DNA from: Glycomyces amatae
Lineage (GTDB): Bacteria > Actinomycetota > Actinomycetes > Mycobacteriales > Micromonosporaceae
Length of the DNA: 64,000 bases
Assembly: GCF_020991375.1 (NCBI RefSeq)
Contig: NZ_JAJLQZ010000018.1
Coordinates: forward strand, 39,533-103,532
Direction of reading: 5' to 3'
The notes under the pieces are model-generated. The model did no database searches, was not told the DNA's origin, and saw nothing but the letters and a program-made list of their open reading frames with translations. A program made the position numbers and the translations under genes. Positions 50,639 through 59,054 of the stretch are shown here, piece after piece. Each line of letters opens with the position of its first letter. The first letter of the stretch is position 1.

Positions 50639-51073
50639 TCATTGCCGCGTGTAGGTGTCGCCGATGTCGAGCTGGTCCCATTGCTCTTCGCTGACACAGT
50701 CGTAGCCGGTGAACCAGTGGGTGGGGGAGCGGAATGCGACCTGGTGGCATCCGTGGCTGTCGAGGTCGTACTCGTTGGCGAATTCGTTGCCGAGGGCATC
50801 GTCGGCGCCGAGGTCGTCGAGATGATTGGTGCAGGTCATGATCCGGCCGATGTACGTGCATGCGGGCCCGTTGCTACTGCTGTAGGTGAGTGCGGTGATG
50901 ATGCCGTGTTCAGGTCGCCGGAGGCTTTCGGCGACGCCGATGAGGGCGCCGGTGATCGCCACCGCGAACAAGCAGGCGGTGACTTTGTCGATGGCGGTGT
51001 AGCGGGGTTGCGGCGCTGGTGCCGGCCACGCGGGGTGGGGTGTGTTGGAGGGTGGCGTGTGGGGGTCGTGCAT
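50639..51073 (-). CDS. single-TM protein with extracytoplasmic domain
   Basis: A 144-residue product from ATG 51073. A proline-rich cytoplasmic N-terminus precedes one hydrophobic helix (about residues 29-48, KVTACLFAVAITGALIGVAE). The outer domain has four Cys (ACTYIG, MTCTNH, HGCHQ, YDCVS) that could form two disulfides. No family recognised. The organisation recalls small actinomycete membrane proteins with a PASTA- or lipoprotein-like exposed domain. Confidence 0.6.
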   Translation of the reverse strand: MHDPHTPPSNTPHPAWPAPAPQPRYTAIDKVTACLFAVAITGALIGVAESLRRPEHGIITALTYSSSNGPACTYIGRIMTCTNHLDDLGADDALGNEFANEYDLDSHGCHQVAFRSPTHWFTGYDCVSEEQWDQLDIGDTYTRQ

Positions 51074-51621
51074 GTGTGGTCCTTGTACGAGTGGTGTTCG
51101 TTGGCGCGGTCACCGTCGACAGTGGTCGTGTGCGGCGATGCCGTGCCGTTGGCGGCCTCGGTGTGGGTGTTGCTGATCGGTGCGTCCCGCTTGTCGCTGG
51201 GGGATGGCCGGTGTTGACCTGATGTGGGCAATGCGGTGCTGCCATGAGTGCGGCGGTGTCGTAGGTGGCGGTGATCCGTGTGGGCAGGGGCGTCGTGGAC
51301 TGGTGCCGGGACCGGCATCGTATCGGTCAGGTGGGGCTGGATGTGAACGGTGGTGGTAATAGGTCCGAGCGCCGTAAAGTGGCGTGCTGACGTGTGGTGT
51401 GCTATTCGATCGGGCGCTGCGGGGTGCGGATGTTGTTGCGCGCGTGGCGAACACGATCCTGCGGCAACGAAAAGGGATTATATTTGGTTGCATTGCGAGG
51501 TAACGATCACAAATGCCCGCTGCGTGACCTACTGGAGATGACATGAAGCAGTGTGGCCGCTACGATGCTTTCCATACCTGAATGGGAAAGACCCTTCACC
51601 GTTGACTATGAAAGGCCCACC
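51074..51621. other. 548-bp intergenic region upstream of lsr2
   Basis: No convincing gene. The right third has AT-rich patches, including a run ATTATATTTGG near 51478-51488, that could hold the lsr2 promoter. A 23-codon in-frame extension of lsr2 exists but lacks family similarity. Confidence 0.4.
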
Positions 51622-51978
51622 ATGGCAAAGAAAACGCAGGTCCTCCTTCTCGACGACATCGACGGCAGTCCGGCGGACGGCACGATCGAGTTCGGTATCG
51701 ACGGTCAGCTGTACAGCATCGACCTGTCGGTCAAGCACTCCAGCGAGCTGTATGCGAACTTGGAGAAATTCCGTGAAGCAGGCACCCGGCTCGGCAAGAT
51801 CCACCTTGGTAAAACCCGCGGTCCCGCCGCTGCACCCGTTCGCAAAACCCCCGGCACCAACCGCGACCGGAACGCCGCGATCCGCGCCTGGGCAGCGCAG
51901 CAAAAGATCGATGTCAGCCCTCGCGGTCGCATCGCTGAGGCCGTCGTCGCGAAGTTCGACGCTGCGCACGCGGCGTGA
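51622..51978 (+). CDS. lsr2: Lsr2 nucleoid-associated xenogeneic silencer
   Basis: Lsr2 binds AT-rich DNA through an Arg-Gly-Arg hook and silences foreign genes in actinobacteria. The 118-residue product has the N-terminal oligomerisation domain (MAKKTQVLLLDDIDGSPADG, TIEFGIDGQLYSIDLS, about residues 1-60) and the C-terminal DNA-binding domain with NAAIRAWAAQQKIDVSPRGRIAEAVVAKF and RGR at 101-103. The length is normal. ATG 51622 is the family start. Actinomycetes usually have one or two chromosomal copies, and extra copies are often carried by plasmids and phages, as is probable here. Confidence 0.92.
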   Translation: MAKKTQVLLLDDIDGSPADGTIEFGIDGQLYSIDLSVKHSSELYANLEKFREAGTRLGKIHLGKTRGPAAAPVRKTPGTNRDRNAAIRAWAAQQKIDVSPRGRIAEAVVAKFDAAHAA

Positions 51979-52069
51979 CCCCGGAGGCACAACCTGAACG
52001 CAGCAGTTCCGGACACCCCCTGGCTGACGGTGTGGGGCCATAGCCGATCGGGCGCTGTGAGAGTGGTAT

Positions 52070-52147
52070 GACGGTGCCTTCCATGCGGCCGCCGCCAACG
52101 CGTCCGCGTTGGCGCGTACGGCGGCCGTGGTGGGAGAAGGCACCGTC
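52070..52147. terminator. composite 78-nt stem-loop between convergent genes
   Basis: Three nested stems: 12 bp (52070-52081/52136-52147), 8 bp (52087-52094/52119-52126) and 8 bp (52095-52102/52105-52112) closing on a two-base loop. It lies between the end of lsr2 and the end of the convergent sulfotransferase gene and probably acts as a bidirectional terminator, though it is unusually elaborate. Confidence 0.6.
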
Positions 52148-52207
52148 CGCCGCAACGTGCCACGACGCACTGGCTTGCACCGGGCCGCGAGACGTCCCCA
52201 GTGGCGG

Positions 52208-53413
52208 CTAGGCGTCCAGTGCCGCTGTCCACCGGGAGTAGTCGCCGAAGGCACGCTCGACCGTGTCGCTGTCAAGACCGTACGCGGACAGGCTGTATTC
52301 GTGTTTCCGGTCGCGGACACTGTCCGTACGCTCCATGACGTGCACCAGACGTTCGCCGTCATTGTGCGTCCACGGCAGATCCAACTGCGCGTACAGCTCT
52401 GGAATGTACCGCTCGGGCGCTGACACCAGCCGGTAGTAGGGCACGTCGACGATGTCAGCCGGGTGCGCCTGCCGGGCGTCCCGTCCCGCGTTCACCGCGC
52501 GCACCATCAGATCGAGGCAGAACGCACCAATGGCGTCCCGGTCTGTTTTCCACTGGTAGATCGACTGCATGAGGTCCGCGAGCGAACACAGCGACCCCAT
52601 GACGGTCACCGGTGCCCGATGCGTCCACACGAACACGGCGCCGGGGAAGACGCGCCGGATGACCGGGATCTGCTGCACGTCCATGGGGTATTTGAGGACC
52701 CACCGTGCCGGTGGGCGCTCGTACTGCAGGACTTGGAGGGCGGCCCGCAGGTACTGGTAGTCGCTGGTGGCATCCCGGGCGAGGAACCAGTCCCGGTAGT
52801 TGCTCATGGGGCCGCGCAGGATCGTGTGGTACAGGCCCTGGGGGAGCAGGAGGAGGGATTCTTCGGGTCTGGTGGCGTGGACCGGGTGGACGTGCGCGAC
52901 GTCGGGCGCCCATTTCGTGACCGCGAACTGCCGCTCCGTTGCCTTGATGCGCGCGCGTGTGGTGGCGGCGTCCTGTTCGAGGTCGGTGTGCTGCATTTCC
53001 CACGCGAGCGGGCCGCGGCAGCCGGTGGCGGCCGCCAGCAGCTGGTGCGCGAGCGTCGTTGCCGTGCGTGGCAGGCCGACAACGAAGATCGGCTGTTCGA
53101 TCGGGGCCGCGCCGATCGCCGGGTCGGCGTCGTGGAGTGCACGGATGCGCAACCGGTTCGCGAGGCGGGCGGTGCCTTCGGTGAGGGTCGCCTGCCATCC
53201 AATGGGGCTCAAGTGCGGCAGTTCGGCGACACAGTTGATGAGGAACTGGTAGTCGTCAATCCATTGCTGCTCGCTGGCGCTGACGGGGATACCGGACGTT
53301 TGCTCGGCTTTGGCGACGGCGTCGTGCCATGCACGAATCGGGTGACGGCGGCTGCCCATCGTCGGCTTGAGCATGACGTTCAGGGCGCGAAACAGAGGGG
53401 TGGTGCGGCCCAT
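52208..53413 (-). CDS. sulfotransferase-family protein
   Basis: A 401-residue product from ATG 53413. The PAPS 5'-phosphosulfate-binding loop is visible as FVVGLPRTATTLAHQLL (about 110-126). A downstream KYPMDVQQIPVIRRVFPGAVFVWTHRAPVTVMGSLCSL segment corresponds to the 3'-phosphate-binding region with its conserved Arg and Ser. It belongs to the sulfotransferase_3 type, which modifies carbohydrates or lipids in actinomycetes, although the acceptor cannot be inferred. The gene is monocistronic and divergent from the XRE-TPR regulator at 53690. Confidence 0.8.
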   Translation of the reverse strand: MGRTTPLFRALNVMLKPTMGSRRHPIRAWHDAVAKAEQTSGIPVSASEQQWIDDYQFLINCVAELPHLSPIGWQATLTEGTARLANRLRIRALHDADPAIGAAPIEQPIFVVGLPRTATTLAHQLLAAATGCRGPLAWEMQHTDLEQDAATTRARIKATERQFAVTKWAPDVAHVHPVHATRPEESLLLLPQGLYHTILRGPMSNYRDWFLARDATSDYQYLRAALQVLQYERPPARWVLKYPMDVQQIPVIRRVFPGAVFVWTHRAPVTVMGSLCSLADLMQSIYQWKTDRDAIGAFCLDLMVRAVNAGRDARQAHPADIVDVPYYRLVSAPERYIPELYAQLDLPWTHNDGERLVHVMERTDSVRDRKHEYSLSAYGLDSDTVERAFGDYSRWTAALDA

Positions 53414-53689
53414 GAGGAGGGTCCTTTCATCAGGTGCGGCATACAGGGCGTCATGTCGCATCCTACGGACATTCCCGCTCGGCCGTTGCCATGGTGGTGC
53501 AGTGTATTTGTTGAAACGGGCCGCCGTCCGATCCGCGTACGGCGGCCCACATGGGCGCCCGTTGGCCGCTGCCGCACACACGGAGCCGAGCCTGTGGACG
53601 CCGCACCGGTCTATCCTGGACGAGACCTATCGTCACGCACCACTTGTCGACCCTTGCCGAACCTGCACCCGCACAAGGAACCCCTGTCC

Positions 53690-54811
53690 ATGCGCGACCT
53701 GATGAGCGTGTTCGATGCGCACCTGCACCGGTGCGGGTACTCCCTGTCTGAAGCGGCCCGGCAGATCCCCTGGGACCTGGGGAACCTCTCAGCGGTACGC
53801 CGCGGCCGCAAACCCCTGTCAGTGAACCTCGCCGCCGGGCTCGACCGTCTCTGCGGCACGGCCGCGTTCACGGCGTGGCTGACCGGGCCGCCTGTCATTG
53901 CCGAGACGGTCCTGCGGGATGCCCACCGCTGGCTCGTCGGCCTCGACACCGCACCGCTGCCGGTGCATCGTGCCAGCGGCCGCCGCGTCGGCCGGTCAAC
54001 CGTGGAGGTGCTCGACCGGCGCATCAGCGACTTGCGCCGCGCTGACGACACCGTGCCCGCACGCCGTCTCGCTCCCGTGGTCGCCGCCGAGACACGGGAC
54101 CTCCGTGCCCTCCTGGACGACGCCGCGTACACCGAAGCGACCGGGCGCGACCTGCTGCGACTCTACGGCGAGTTCAGCCAAATGGCAGGATGGCTCGCTG
54201 CCGACCTCGGGGTGCGAAACCGCGCCGAACAGTACTACCTCGACGGCGCGGCCGCAGCCAGTGCCGCTGGCAACCGTGGGCTCGCCGCCCAGTTGTACTC
54301 ATGCCTCGCGTACATGGTGACCTCCGCCGGCGGCGACGGCCTCCTGCTGGCGCAGACGGCACTCATGGGCGCGGCCGAGTCACCGCCGCTGGTGCGTGCC
54401 CTCCTGGGCGAACGGGTCGCATGGGCCGCGGCCCGCAACGGTGAACGCGACGCCGCGCACCGGGCGCTCGATGCTGTCGACGACGCCTACGAGAGCCGTG
54501 CCGGGTATCCGGCGCCCGCGTGGACGTACTGGCTCGACCGCACCGAGATCAACGTCATGGCTGCTCGCGTCCACCTTGCCCTCGGCGCCCCGGATCGGGC
54601 TGCGCCGCTGCTGGAGGCCGCGATCGCCACCTACCCTGTCGAGCACGTCCGCGAAGTGGGCCTGTATCGGACGTGGCTCGCCGAAGGGTACGCACGCACC
54701 GGTGACCGTGATGCGGCCCGCGCGGTGCTCGCCGCCATTGGACCTGCCGCAGGCTCAGCGCGCGTGGCGCATCGCATGAGCGAAGTCGAGCAACTGCTTC
54801 ACACTGCGTAA
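53690..54811 (+). CDS. XRE-family HTH regulator with TPR-like C-terminal domain
   Basis: A 373-residue regulator from ATG 53690. The N-terminus (SVFDAHLHRCGYSLSEAARQIPWDLGNLSAVRRGRKPLS, about residues 6-46) is a divergent HTH. The C-terminal 270 residues form TPR-like helical repeats (DLLRLYGEFSQMAGWLAADLGVRNRAEQYYLDGAAAASAAGN, RTWLAEGYARTGDRDAARAVLAAI). It is similar in design to the regulator at 13719-14915. The 276-bp gap to the divergent sulfotransferase gene may be its target. Confidence 0.75.
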   Translation: MRDLMSVFDAHLHRCGYSLSEAARQIPWDLGNLSAVRRGRKPLSVNLAAGLDRLCGTAAFTAWLTGPPVIAETVLRDAHRWLVGLDTAPLPVHRASGRRVGRSTVEVLDRRISDLRRADDTVPARRLAPVVAAETRDLRALLDDAAYTEATGRDLLRLYGEFSQMAGWLAADLGVRNRAEQYYLDGAAAASAAGNRGLAAQLYSCLAYMVTSAGGDGLLLAQTALMGAAESPPLVRALLGERVAWAAARNGERDAAHRALDAVDDAYESRAGYPAPAWTYWLDRTEINVMAARVHLALGAPDRAAPLLEAAIATYPVEHVREVGLYRTWLAEGYARTGDRDAARAVLAAIGPAAGSARVAHRMSEVEQLLHTA

Positions 54812-54850
54812 ACCGCTCAGGCGCGGGGGCCACCACGGTCGAGGCGCGGC

Positions 54851-55234
54851 CTACTCGTGGTCGGTCATGAGCGCCAGGGCCGCGTCGAGGAGGTTCACCA
54901 GGCCCGCGAGTGCAGTTTCGTGCGCGGCACGAAGCACACCCGTCTTTGACGGTGCGACGTCGTACGCGCCTTTAAACAAGGCCGGGAAGCTCTTAGCTGG
55001 TTCGCGCCGCAGGTGCGCTTCGATGGCGATGAGCTGGTTGGGGTCGCCCGCGGCCGCTTCAAGCAGCTCATATTCGGTGCGCACCGTGAACTTGTACGTG
55101 TCCATGATCGATTGTGTCAGCACTCGGGCAGCCTGCCCGGACACGGGCTCCAACCGGTCGAGAAAAGCGAGCACGCTGGTGCCGGTGCGGTCCTGAATAA
55201 TCCGGTCGGCCTGGTAGACGCGTTCGCTGCTCAT
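54851..55234 (-). CDS. helical hypothetical protein
   Basis: A 127-residue all-helical acidic product from ATG 55234 (QADRIIQDRTGTSVLAFLDRLEPVSGQAARVLTQSIMDTYKF, YELLEAAAGDPNQLIAIEAHLRRE). No known family. It is convergent with the XRE-TPR gene (39 bp apart). Confidence 0.5.
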   Translation of the reverse strand: MSSERVYQADRIIQDRTGTSVLAFLDRLEPVSGQAARVLTQSIMDTYKFTVRTEYELLEAAAGDPNQLIAIEAHLRREPAKSFPALFKGAYDVAPSKTGVLRAAHETALAGLVNLLDAALALMTDHE

Positions 55235-55772
55235 CGTGGTCTTTCGCTCGGTCGGGCAATGCGGGCCTGAGTCTACGGACCGGCACCGACATCCCCTGGT
55301 GCGCGATCACTTGGTTGATGGTGCCCACTGGACACCGTACGCCTGTTGCAGTGCAGCTCAGCGGAGGTGTATGAGGGCAGTTTCCATGTAAGGCCCGGTC
55401 ATTGGAGTGTTGGCGCTGGTCAGGGCCTCGTGATGGCGTCCACTGGTCACTATATGTCGGGCACGGTTGCGGGCAGCGGGACAACCGTATCGTTCAGTAG
55501 CGTGCGACCAGCGTGAGTCAATGCTCGTTGCCGCGGATTCAGCGGCGCATTGCAGCGCCGGTGATCGTCTTCGCTGAGGACAGGGCCACCGTGCGGTCGT
55601 CGGCGGCTTCCAAGCCGGTTAAGGTCTCGCACAGGGCGGTGTCATCAGGGGTGATCTCGTGGGTATGCAGCGGTGTGGGTGCTGCGCGGTAGTTCATGGT
55701 GTCGGCCGGTGGTGCGGTGCGTTCGACTGCTGCATGTCCGGCTGGTTCACCGCACACGAGCCCCGAGGTGAC
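55235..55772. other. 540-bp stretch without a supported gene
   Basis: Frames present on both strands lack gene-like bias or motifs. The right end merges into the toxin-antitoxin promoter. I see nothing else identifiable. Confidence 0.4.
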
Positions 55773-55786
55773 GTATACGTGTATAC
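55773..55786. promoter_or_regulatory. operator-like repeat before the toxin-antitoxin operon
   Basis: Two GTATAC hexamers (55773-55778, 55781-55786), each self-complementary, are separated by GT and lie directly against the ATG at 55787. This is a typical location for an RHH antitoxin binding site, and the TATAC sequence may double as a -10 element. Confidence 0.5.
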
Positions 55787-56005
55787 ATGCAAACGGCCAT
55801 TCGTGTGGATGCCGCGGTCCGTGACCGCCTGGAGACCCTGAAACAGGACGGCGAATCGCTGGGTGACGTCGTCGAGCGTCTGGCCGCCGCGTACAACCCC
55901 TTCGCCGGCCTGGGCGACGTCCTGGCCCACCCCGATGTGGCGGCCGCCGTGGGCGCTGACTACCGCGCCTCCCTGGAAACCACCGAGGGTGAGCTGCCGC
56001 AGTGA
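55787..56005 (+). CDS. RHH-type antitoxin
   Basis: A 72-residue product from ATG 55787. The N-terminal QTAIRVDAAVRDRLETLKQDGESLGDVVERLAAAY is a ribbon-helix-helix (strand, helix, helix) DNA-binding segment. The tail is acidic and flexible and probably inhibits the partner. The GTGA overlap with the toxin gene and the operator-like repeat before its start support a type II antitoxin that autoregulates its operon. Confidence 0.8.
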   Translation: MQTAIRVDAAVRDRLETLKQDGESLGDVVERLAAAYNPFAGLGDVLAHPDVAAAVGADYRASLETTEGELPQ

Positions 56006-56307
56006 CGCCCGAACGCGGCGCCGTCATCCAACGCGGCGACACGCAGGGCTACGCCGTCCTCATCTCCAATTCGATGCTGCACCAGGCCTCCGACGTCGTC
56101 ATCCTCTGCACCGTAGTGCGATCGACGACCATGGCCGCCCACTTCCCGCACGCCATCGGTGTGGATGCCGCCGATGAGCACCTGTTGGCCATCCCCGTAG
56201 CGGTCCATACCGTCCCGGTTTCAGTGATCAAAGCGGTTGTCGGCCAAGCCACCGACGAGCAGCTGCGCGATATTGTCCGCGTCCTCCACGCCGCCACCAG
56301 CCCGTGA
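56002..56307 (+). CDS. MazF/CcdB-fold toxin
   Basis: A 101-residue product from GTG 56002, overlapping the antitoxin stop. The beta-barrel pattern of MazF/PemK-type ribonucleases is visible: ERGAVIQRGDTQGYAVLISNSMLHQASDVVILCTVV, then AVHTVPVSVIKAVVGQATDEQLRDIVRVLHAA. The N-terminal GAVIQRGD...G-x-A-V-L-I-S-N fits the GDV...RPVvviSN motif, although the usual catalytic Arg is not clearly placed. MazF-type toxins cut mRNA; if catalysis is lost it could act in another way. Confidence 0.75.
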   Translation: MTPERGAVIQRGDTQGYAVLISNSMLHQASDVVILCTVVRSTTMAAHFPHAIGVDAADEHLLAIPVAVHTVPVSVIKAVVGQATDEQLRDIVRVLHAATSP

Positions 56308-56428
56308 CCGCCCCCGCGCACCGCACGACCCGCCACTCCGGCTGATCTTCAAAGGCCACGTTAGCGAAACCGGCCACAAGTCCTGCCGGCTCATGATCGC
56401 TCTCGCCGAATGAGGCGCAGAGGCGGAC

Positions 56429-56480
56429 TTGACGACCACGTGCTCGATACTTTAGGATCCTAGGATCCTAAAGTATCGAG
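56429..56480 (+). promoter_or_regulatory. promoter overlapped by a 38-bp perfect palindrome
   Basis: TTGACG (56429-56434) and TAGGAT (56453-56458) are 18 bp apart, a strong actinobacterial -35/-10 pair. The bases from 56443 to 56480 form a perfect 38-bp palindrome (19-base arms) with two AGGATCCT units in its centre, covering the -10 and the start point. GGAGGGG follows, then a TTG start at 56495. The arrangement is that of a tightly repressed promoter. The palindrome followed by TTTTT could also act as a terminator or attenuator hairpin. Confidence 0.7.
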
Positions 56481-56494
56481 TTTTTGGAGGGGTC

Positions 56495-57010
56495 TTGATC
56501 ATCATCACCATCCAGCACGACCACGCCCTCGATCAACCTGATGAGCTGGGCCGCACCCGCACCGGTTACCGCGAGGGCATGGGCTCGGGCGAACTCTACG
56601 AAGTCGCCCGCGGCAGCTGGAAACTCGGCGAGCGCGCCGCAGGCGAGCACTACGCACTCATTACCTTCGACAACCTCGTCCGCCAAGCCGTCGAGATCCG
56701 TCGCCTGGTTGCAACCGTCAACGGACGCAGCGCGATCGAAGGAAACGTGCTCAACCCCGGCCACCCGGTCTATGACGAGTATGTCAACAAGCCCTCGCCG
56801 GTCCCCTCGACTCAGAACCCGATCCGCTACTTCGACTCGCCGATCGGGCACAAGCCCTGCGGCTGCGGCTGCGGCCAGCTGCTCGCCTCGGGTCGCTTTG
56901 CGGCCGGACACGACCAGACCGCACTGCACCAGCGTGTCAAACAGATCGGCACCGTCGACGAGTTCCTCGACTGGTTCGACGCGGTAGCAGGCCCGTTCGT
57001 TAAGGACTGA
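56495..57010 (+). CDS. hypothetical protein under the palindromic promoter
   Basis: A 171-residue product from TTG 56495, with GGAGGGG just upstream. The N-terminal half mixes strands and helices (IIIITIQHDHALDQPDELGRTRTGYREGMGSGELYEVAR, EHYALITFDNLVRQAVEIRRLV). Near the C-terminus KPCGCGCGQLLASGRFAAGHD contains a closely spaced C-x-C-x-C trio with a nearby His, plausible as a small zinc knuckle. No family recognised. The strong regulated promoter suggests an important or potentially harmful function. Confidence 0.55.
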   Translation: MIIITIQHDHALDQPDELGRTRTGYREGMGSGELYEVARGSWKLGERAAGEHYALITFDNLVRQAVEIRRLVATVNGRSAIEGNVLNPGHPVYDEYVNKPSPVPSTQNPIRYFDSPIGHKPCGCGCGQLLASGRFAAGHDQTALHQRVKQIGTVDEFLDWFDAVAGPFVKD

Positions 57011-57246
57011 CGCACGCTCCAACGCCTACCGTCAACGGAACGGGCCCCTTGCGCCAACGCCGACTACGGGGACCGGCAGACCTACGTGTGATCCACGACT
57101 GTCATCGCGCGCGGCGCGAGCGGGACATTGCGGACCGCATCGCCCGCCATGGATGCGCACCCGGCTGCAGCCGTCACCTCGATGGGGGACGCCGGTCCCT
57201 CCGGCGGGTGAGGCGCGGTCCGCCCGGCCCCTATGAGACTGGCTTC

Positions 57247-58146
57247 ATGCCATGGAGACGCCTGACGCCGTTCCTGCTCGCCGTGTACGCCGTGATCCAC
57301 GTGCGGTGGGCCGTCGCGGGGGCGCCGCGCTTCGACTCCTTCGGCGAATCGTTCATCCCCGGGGCCTGGACCCCCGTCGCCCTCGCCGCGGCCGCCCTGG
57401 CCGCGAACCTGCTGTTCGACCGGACCCGCCACCGCTGGGCCGTCGCCGTGCTCGGCTGGGTGGCCGGGGCCGGCATGGTCCTCTACTCGTTCATGTTCGC
57501 CCTGGATCTCGTGTCGATGCTGTTCGGCGAGTTCACCGCCGCCGACTGGACTGGCTTCCTCATCCGCGGCCTCGGGGTCGCCTGCGGCGTCCTCACCCTC
57601 CTCGGCGCCATCGCGGCCCTGCGCCGCGCCCGCGGCGCCTGTCCGCGGTGCGGACGGTTGTCTGCCGCCCATCCCGGCGCGCCGCGGACCGATCCCGCCC
57701 CGTGGTGGGCGTACGCCGGCGCGTACAGCGCGCTGGCCGGAGCCGTCGCCCGGCTCGCCGCCGAACTGGCCGCGGGACTGCCGTGGTCGCCGACGGCACC
57801 GGTGGGCCTGGTCTTTCTGCTCCTGTACGCCGCCGCCGGATCGCTCCTCCCGCTTGCCCTCGCGCACCGGTGGGGCCGGATCTGGCCCCGGTGGGTCGCG
57901 CCGCTCGCCGGACGCGACGTGCCCCGTTGGATCGTGCTGATACCGGCGTTCATGGTGGGCGGCGGGCTAGTCGCCTACTTCGGACTCGTGGGTGGCACAT
58001 ACCTGGTCCGTGGCGAGTTCGGCGCATTCCCGCCCTGGTGGGTCCTGACGGTCGTCCCGGGATATACACTGTGGGGCATCGGGCTGCTGGTGGCCGCCGG
58101 GTCCTACCTGGGGGCCACGAAACCGGCGTGCCCAGGTCGAACCTGA
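57247..58146 (+). CDS. multi-spanning membrane protein
   Basis: A 299-residue product from ATG 57247. About seven hydrophobic helices alternate with short loops (LTPFLLAVYAVIHVRWAVAG, WTPVALAAAALAANLLF, WAVAVLGWVAGAGMVLYSFMFAL, GVACGVLTLLGAIAAL, YAGAYSALAGAVARLAAELAAG, PVGLVFLLLYAAAGSLLPLALA, WIVLIPAFMVGGGLVAYFGLV). A C-P-R-C-G pair lies in the central loop. Codon bias is very high in GC compared with the neighbours. Similar proteins in actinomycetes are unassigned membrane proteins. The region upstream (57011-57246) contains no clear gene. Confidence 0.65.
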   Translation: MPWRRLTPFLLAVYAVIHVRWAVAGAPRFDSFGESFIPGAWTPVALAAAALAANLLFDRTRHRWAVAVLGWVAGAGMVLYSFMFALDLVSMLFGEFTAADWTGFLIRGLGVACGVLTLLGAIAALRRARGACPRCGRLSAAHPGAPRTDPAPWWAYAGAYSALAGAVARLAAELAAGLPWSPTAPVGLVFLLLYAAAGSLLPLALAHRWGRIWPRWVAPLAGRDVPRWIVLIPAFMVGGGLVAYFGLVGGTYLVRGEFGAFPPWWVLTVVPGYTLWGIGLLVAAGSYLGATKPACPGRT

Positions 58147-58772
58147 CCGCAACACGCATCCTGCTCGCTCAACGCCGACGACGCCTCGATCAGCAGGCGG
58201 GGGTCATGCTGCCGCTGACGGGCCCGGCCAGGTAGATCACCGGTCACGGCCGTGCCGGGGGCGATCCCTCCATCGATACCACCGTCGCAAGGCGCTTGAG
58301 GGAGCCTGACGGCATCGCACCAGTGAGTGCCCTGGTGACAGCGGCACAAGACCCCCGTAGTGTATCACTGACCGGAGCCGCCGACGGTTCGCTTCGGTCC
58401 AAAGAGCAGGCGCAGGGCTCGTTGTTCCTCCGAGGGTTATACAGCCGCTGCATGCCAGGCGCCCACTATCCTCGCCCCCTCGATCGCCAGGATGCGTCGG
58501 CGAGACCTTGCGCTGCAGCGTGTTGAGGGCCCGCATGGAATGCCGCACATGCCATGCAGCGCAGACGCATCACTCCGGCAAACAGGAATGCGACACGCCG
58601 ACGGTTCTCGGATACGCGGTCATTGTCGATGTGAGCCGTACGCTGTGGTTTACCAGTCGCGTGTTCCTTGCAGCCCGCGCCGACTGGGGAGCGACCTGCC
58701 ATGAAGTGGTGGTCGATCGTCAAACTCATACCGCGGTCCGTTTGCGCACAGCGCATAACCCAAGGACGTCAC
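58147..58772. other. 626-bp stretch without a supported gene
   Basis: Frames on both strands lack motifs and consistent codon bias. Nothing recognisable is present. Confidence 0.4.
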
Positions 58773-59054
58773 GTGACAACCGATCCACAATGCGAATTCT
58801 CATATTCCATCGACTTGTCCGGCAGCGCGAGCAGTCCAGGCGCGTCCTCCGGCGATGACGATGCCGGAGCGAACACGATCCTTCCTGCTCTCGGTCGACA
58901 GGTGAACATCACCGGTCAGGCGAGTTCGACAACGGTGGTGTTCGCCTCCACGTTCGGCCTCGCCTATCTCGGCGTTGAGGCAACCACAGCGGTGCTAATG
59001 CTTTTTGCCGCCACGGTAGCCGCCGCGATGCTCCAATTTCGTCACACACCGTAA
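58773..59054 (+). CDS. small protein with C-terminal hydrophobic hairpin
   Basis: A 93-residue product from GTG 58773. The first 50 residues are polar and probably disordered (Ser/Gly/Asp-rich), then NITGQASSTTVVFASTFGLAYLGVEATTAVLMLFAATVAAAMLQF forms one or two membrane helices. The arrangement is seen in many small actinomycete proteins of unknown role. Support is limited to codon bias and a plausible topology. Confidence 0.4.
   Translation: MTTDPQCEFSYSIDLSGSASSPGASSGDDDAGANTILPALGRQVNITGQASSTTVVFASTFGLAYLGVEATTAVLMLFAATVAAAMLQFRHTP

Noticed and set aside
52463..53689. A long upstream in-frame extension of the XRE-TPR gene at 53690
   Set aside because: It is antisense to the sulfotransferase, which has clear PAPS-binding motifs. 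The HTH starts at 53690.
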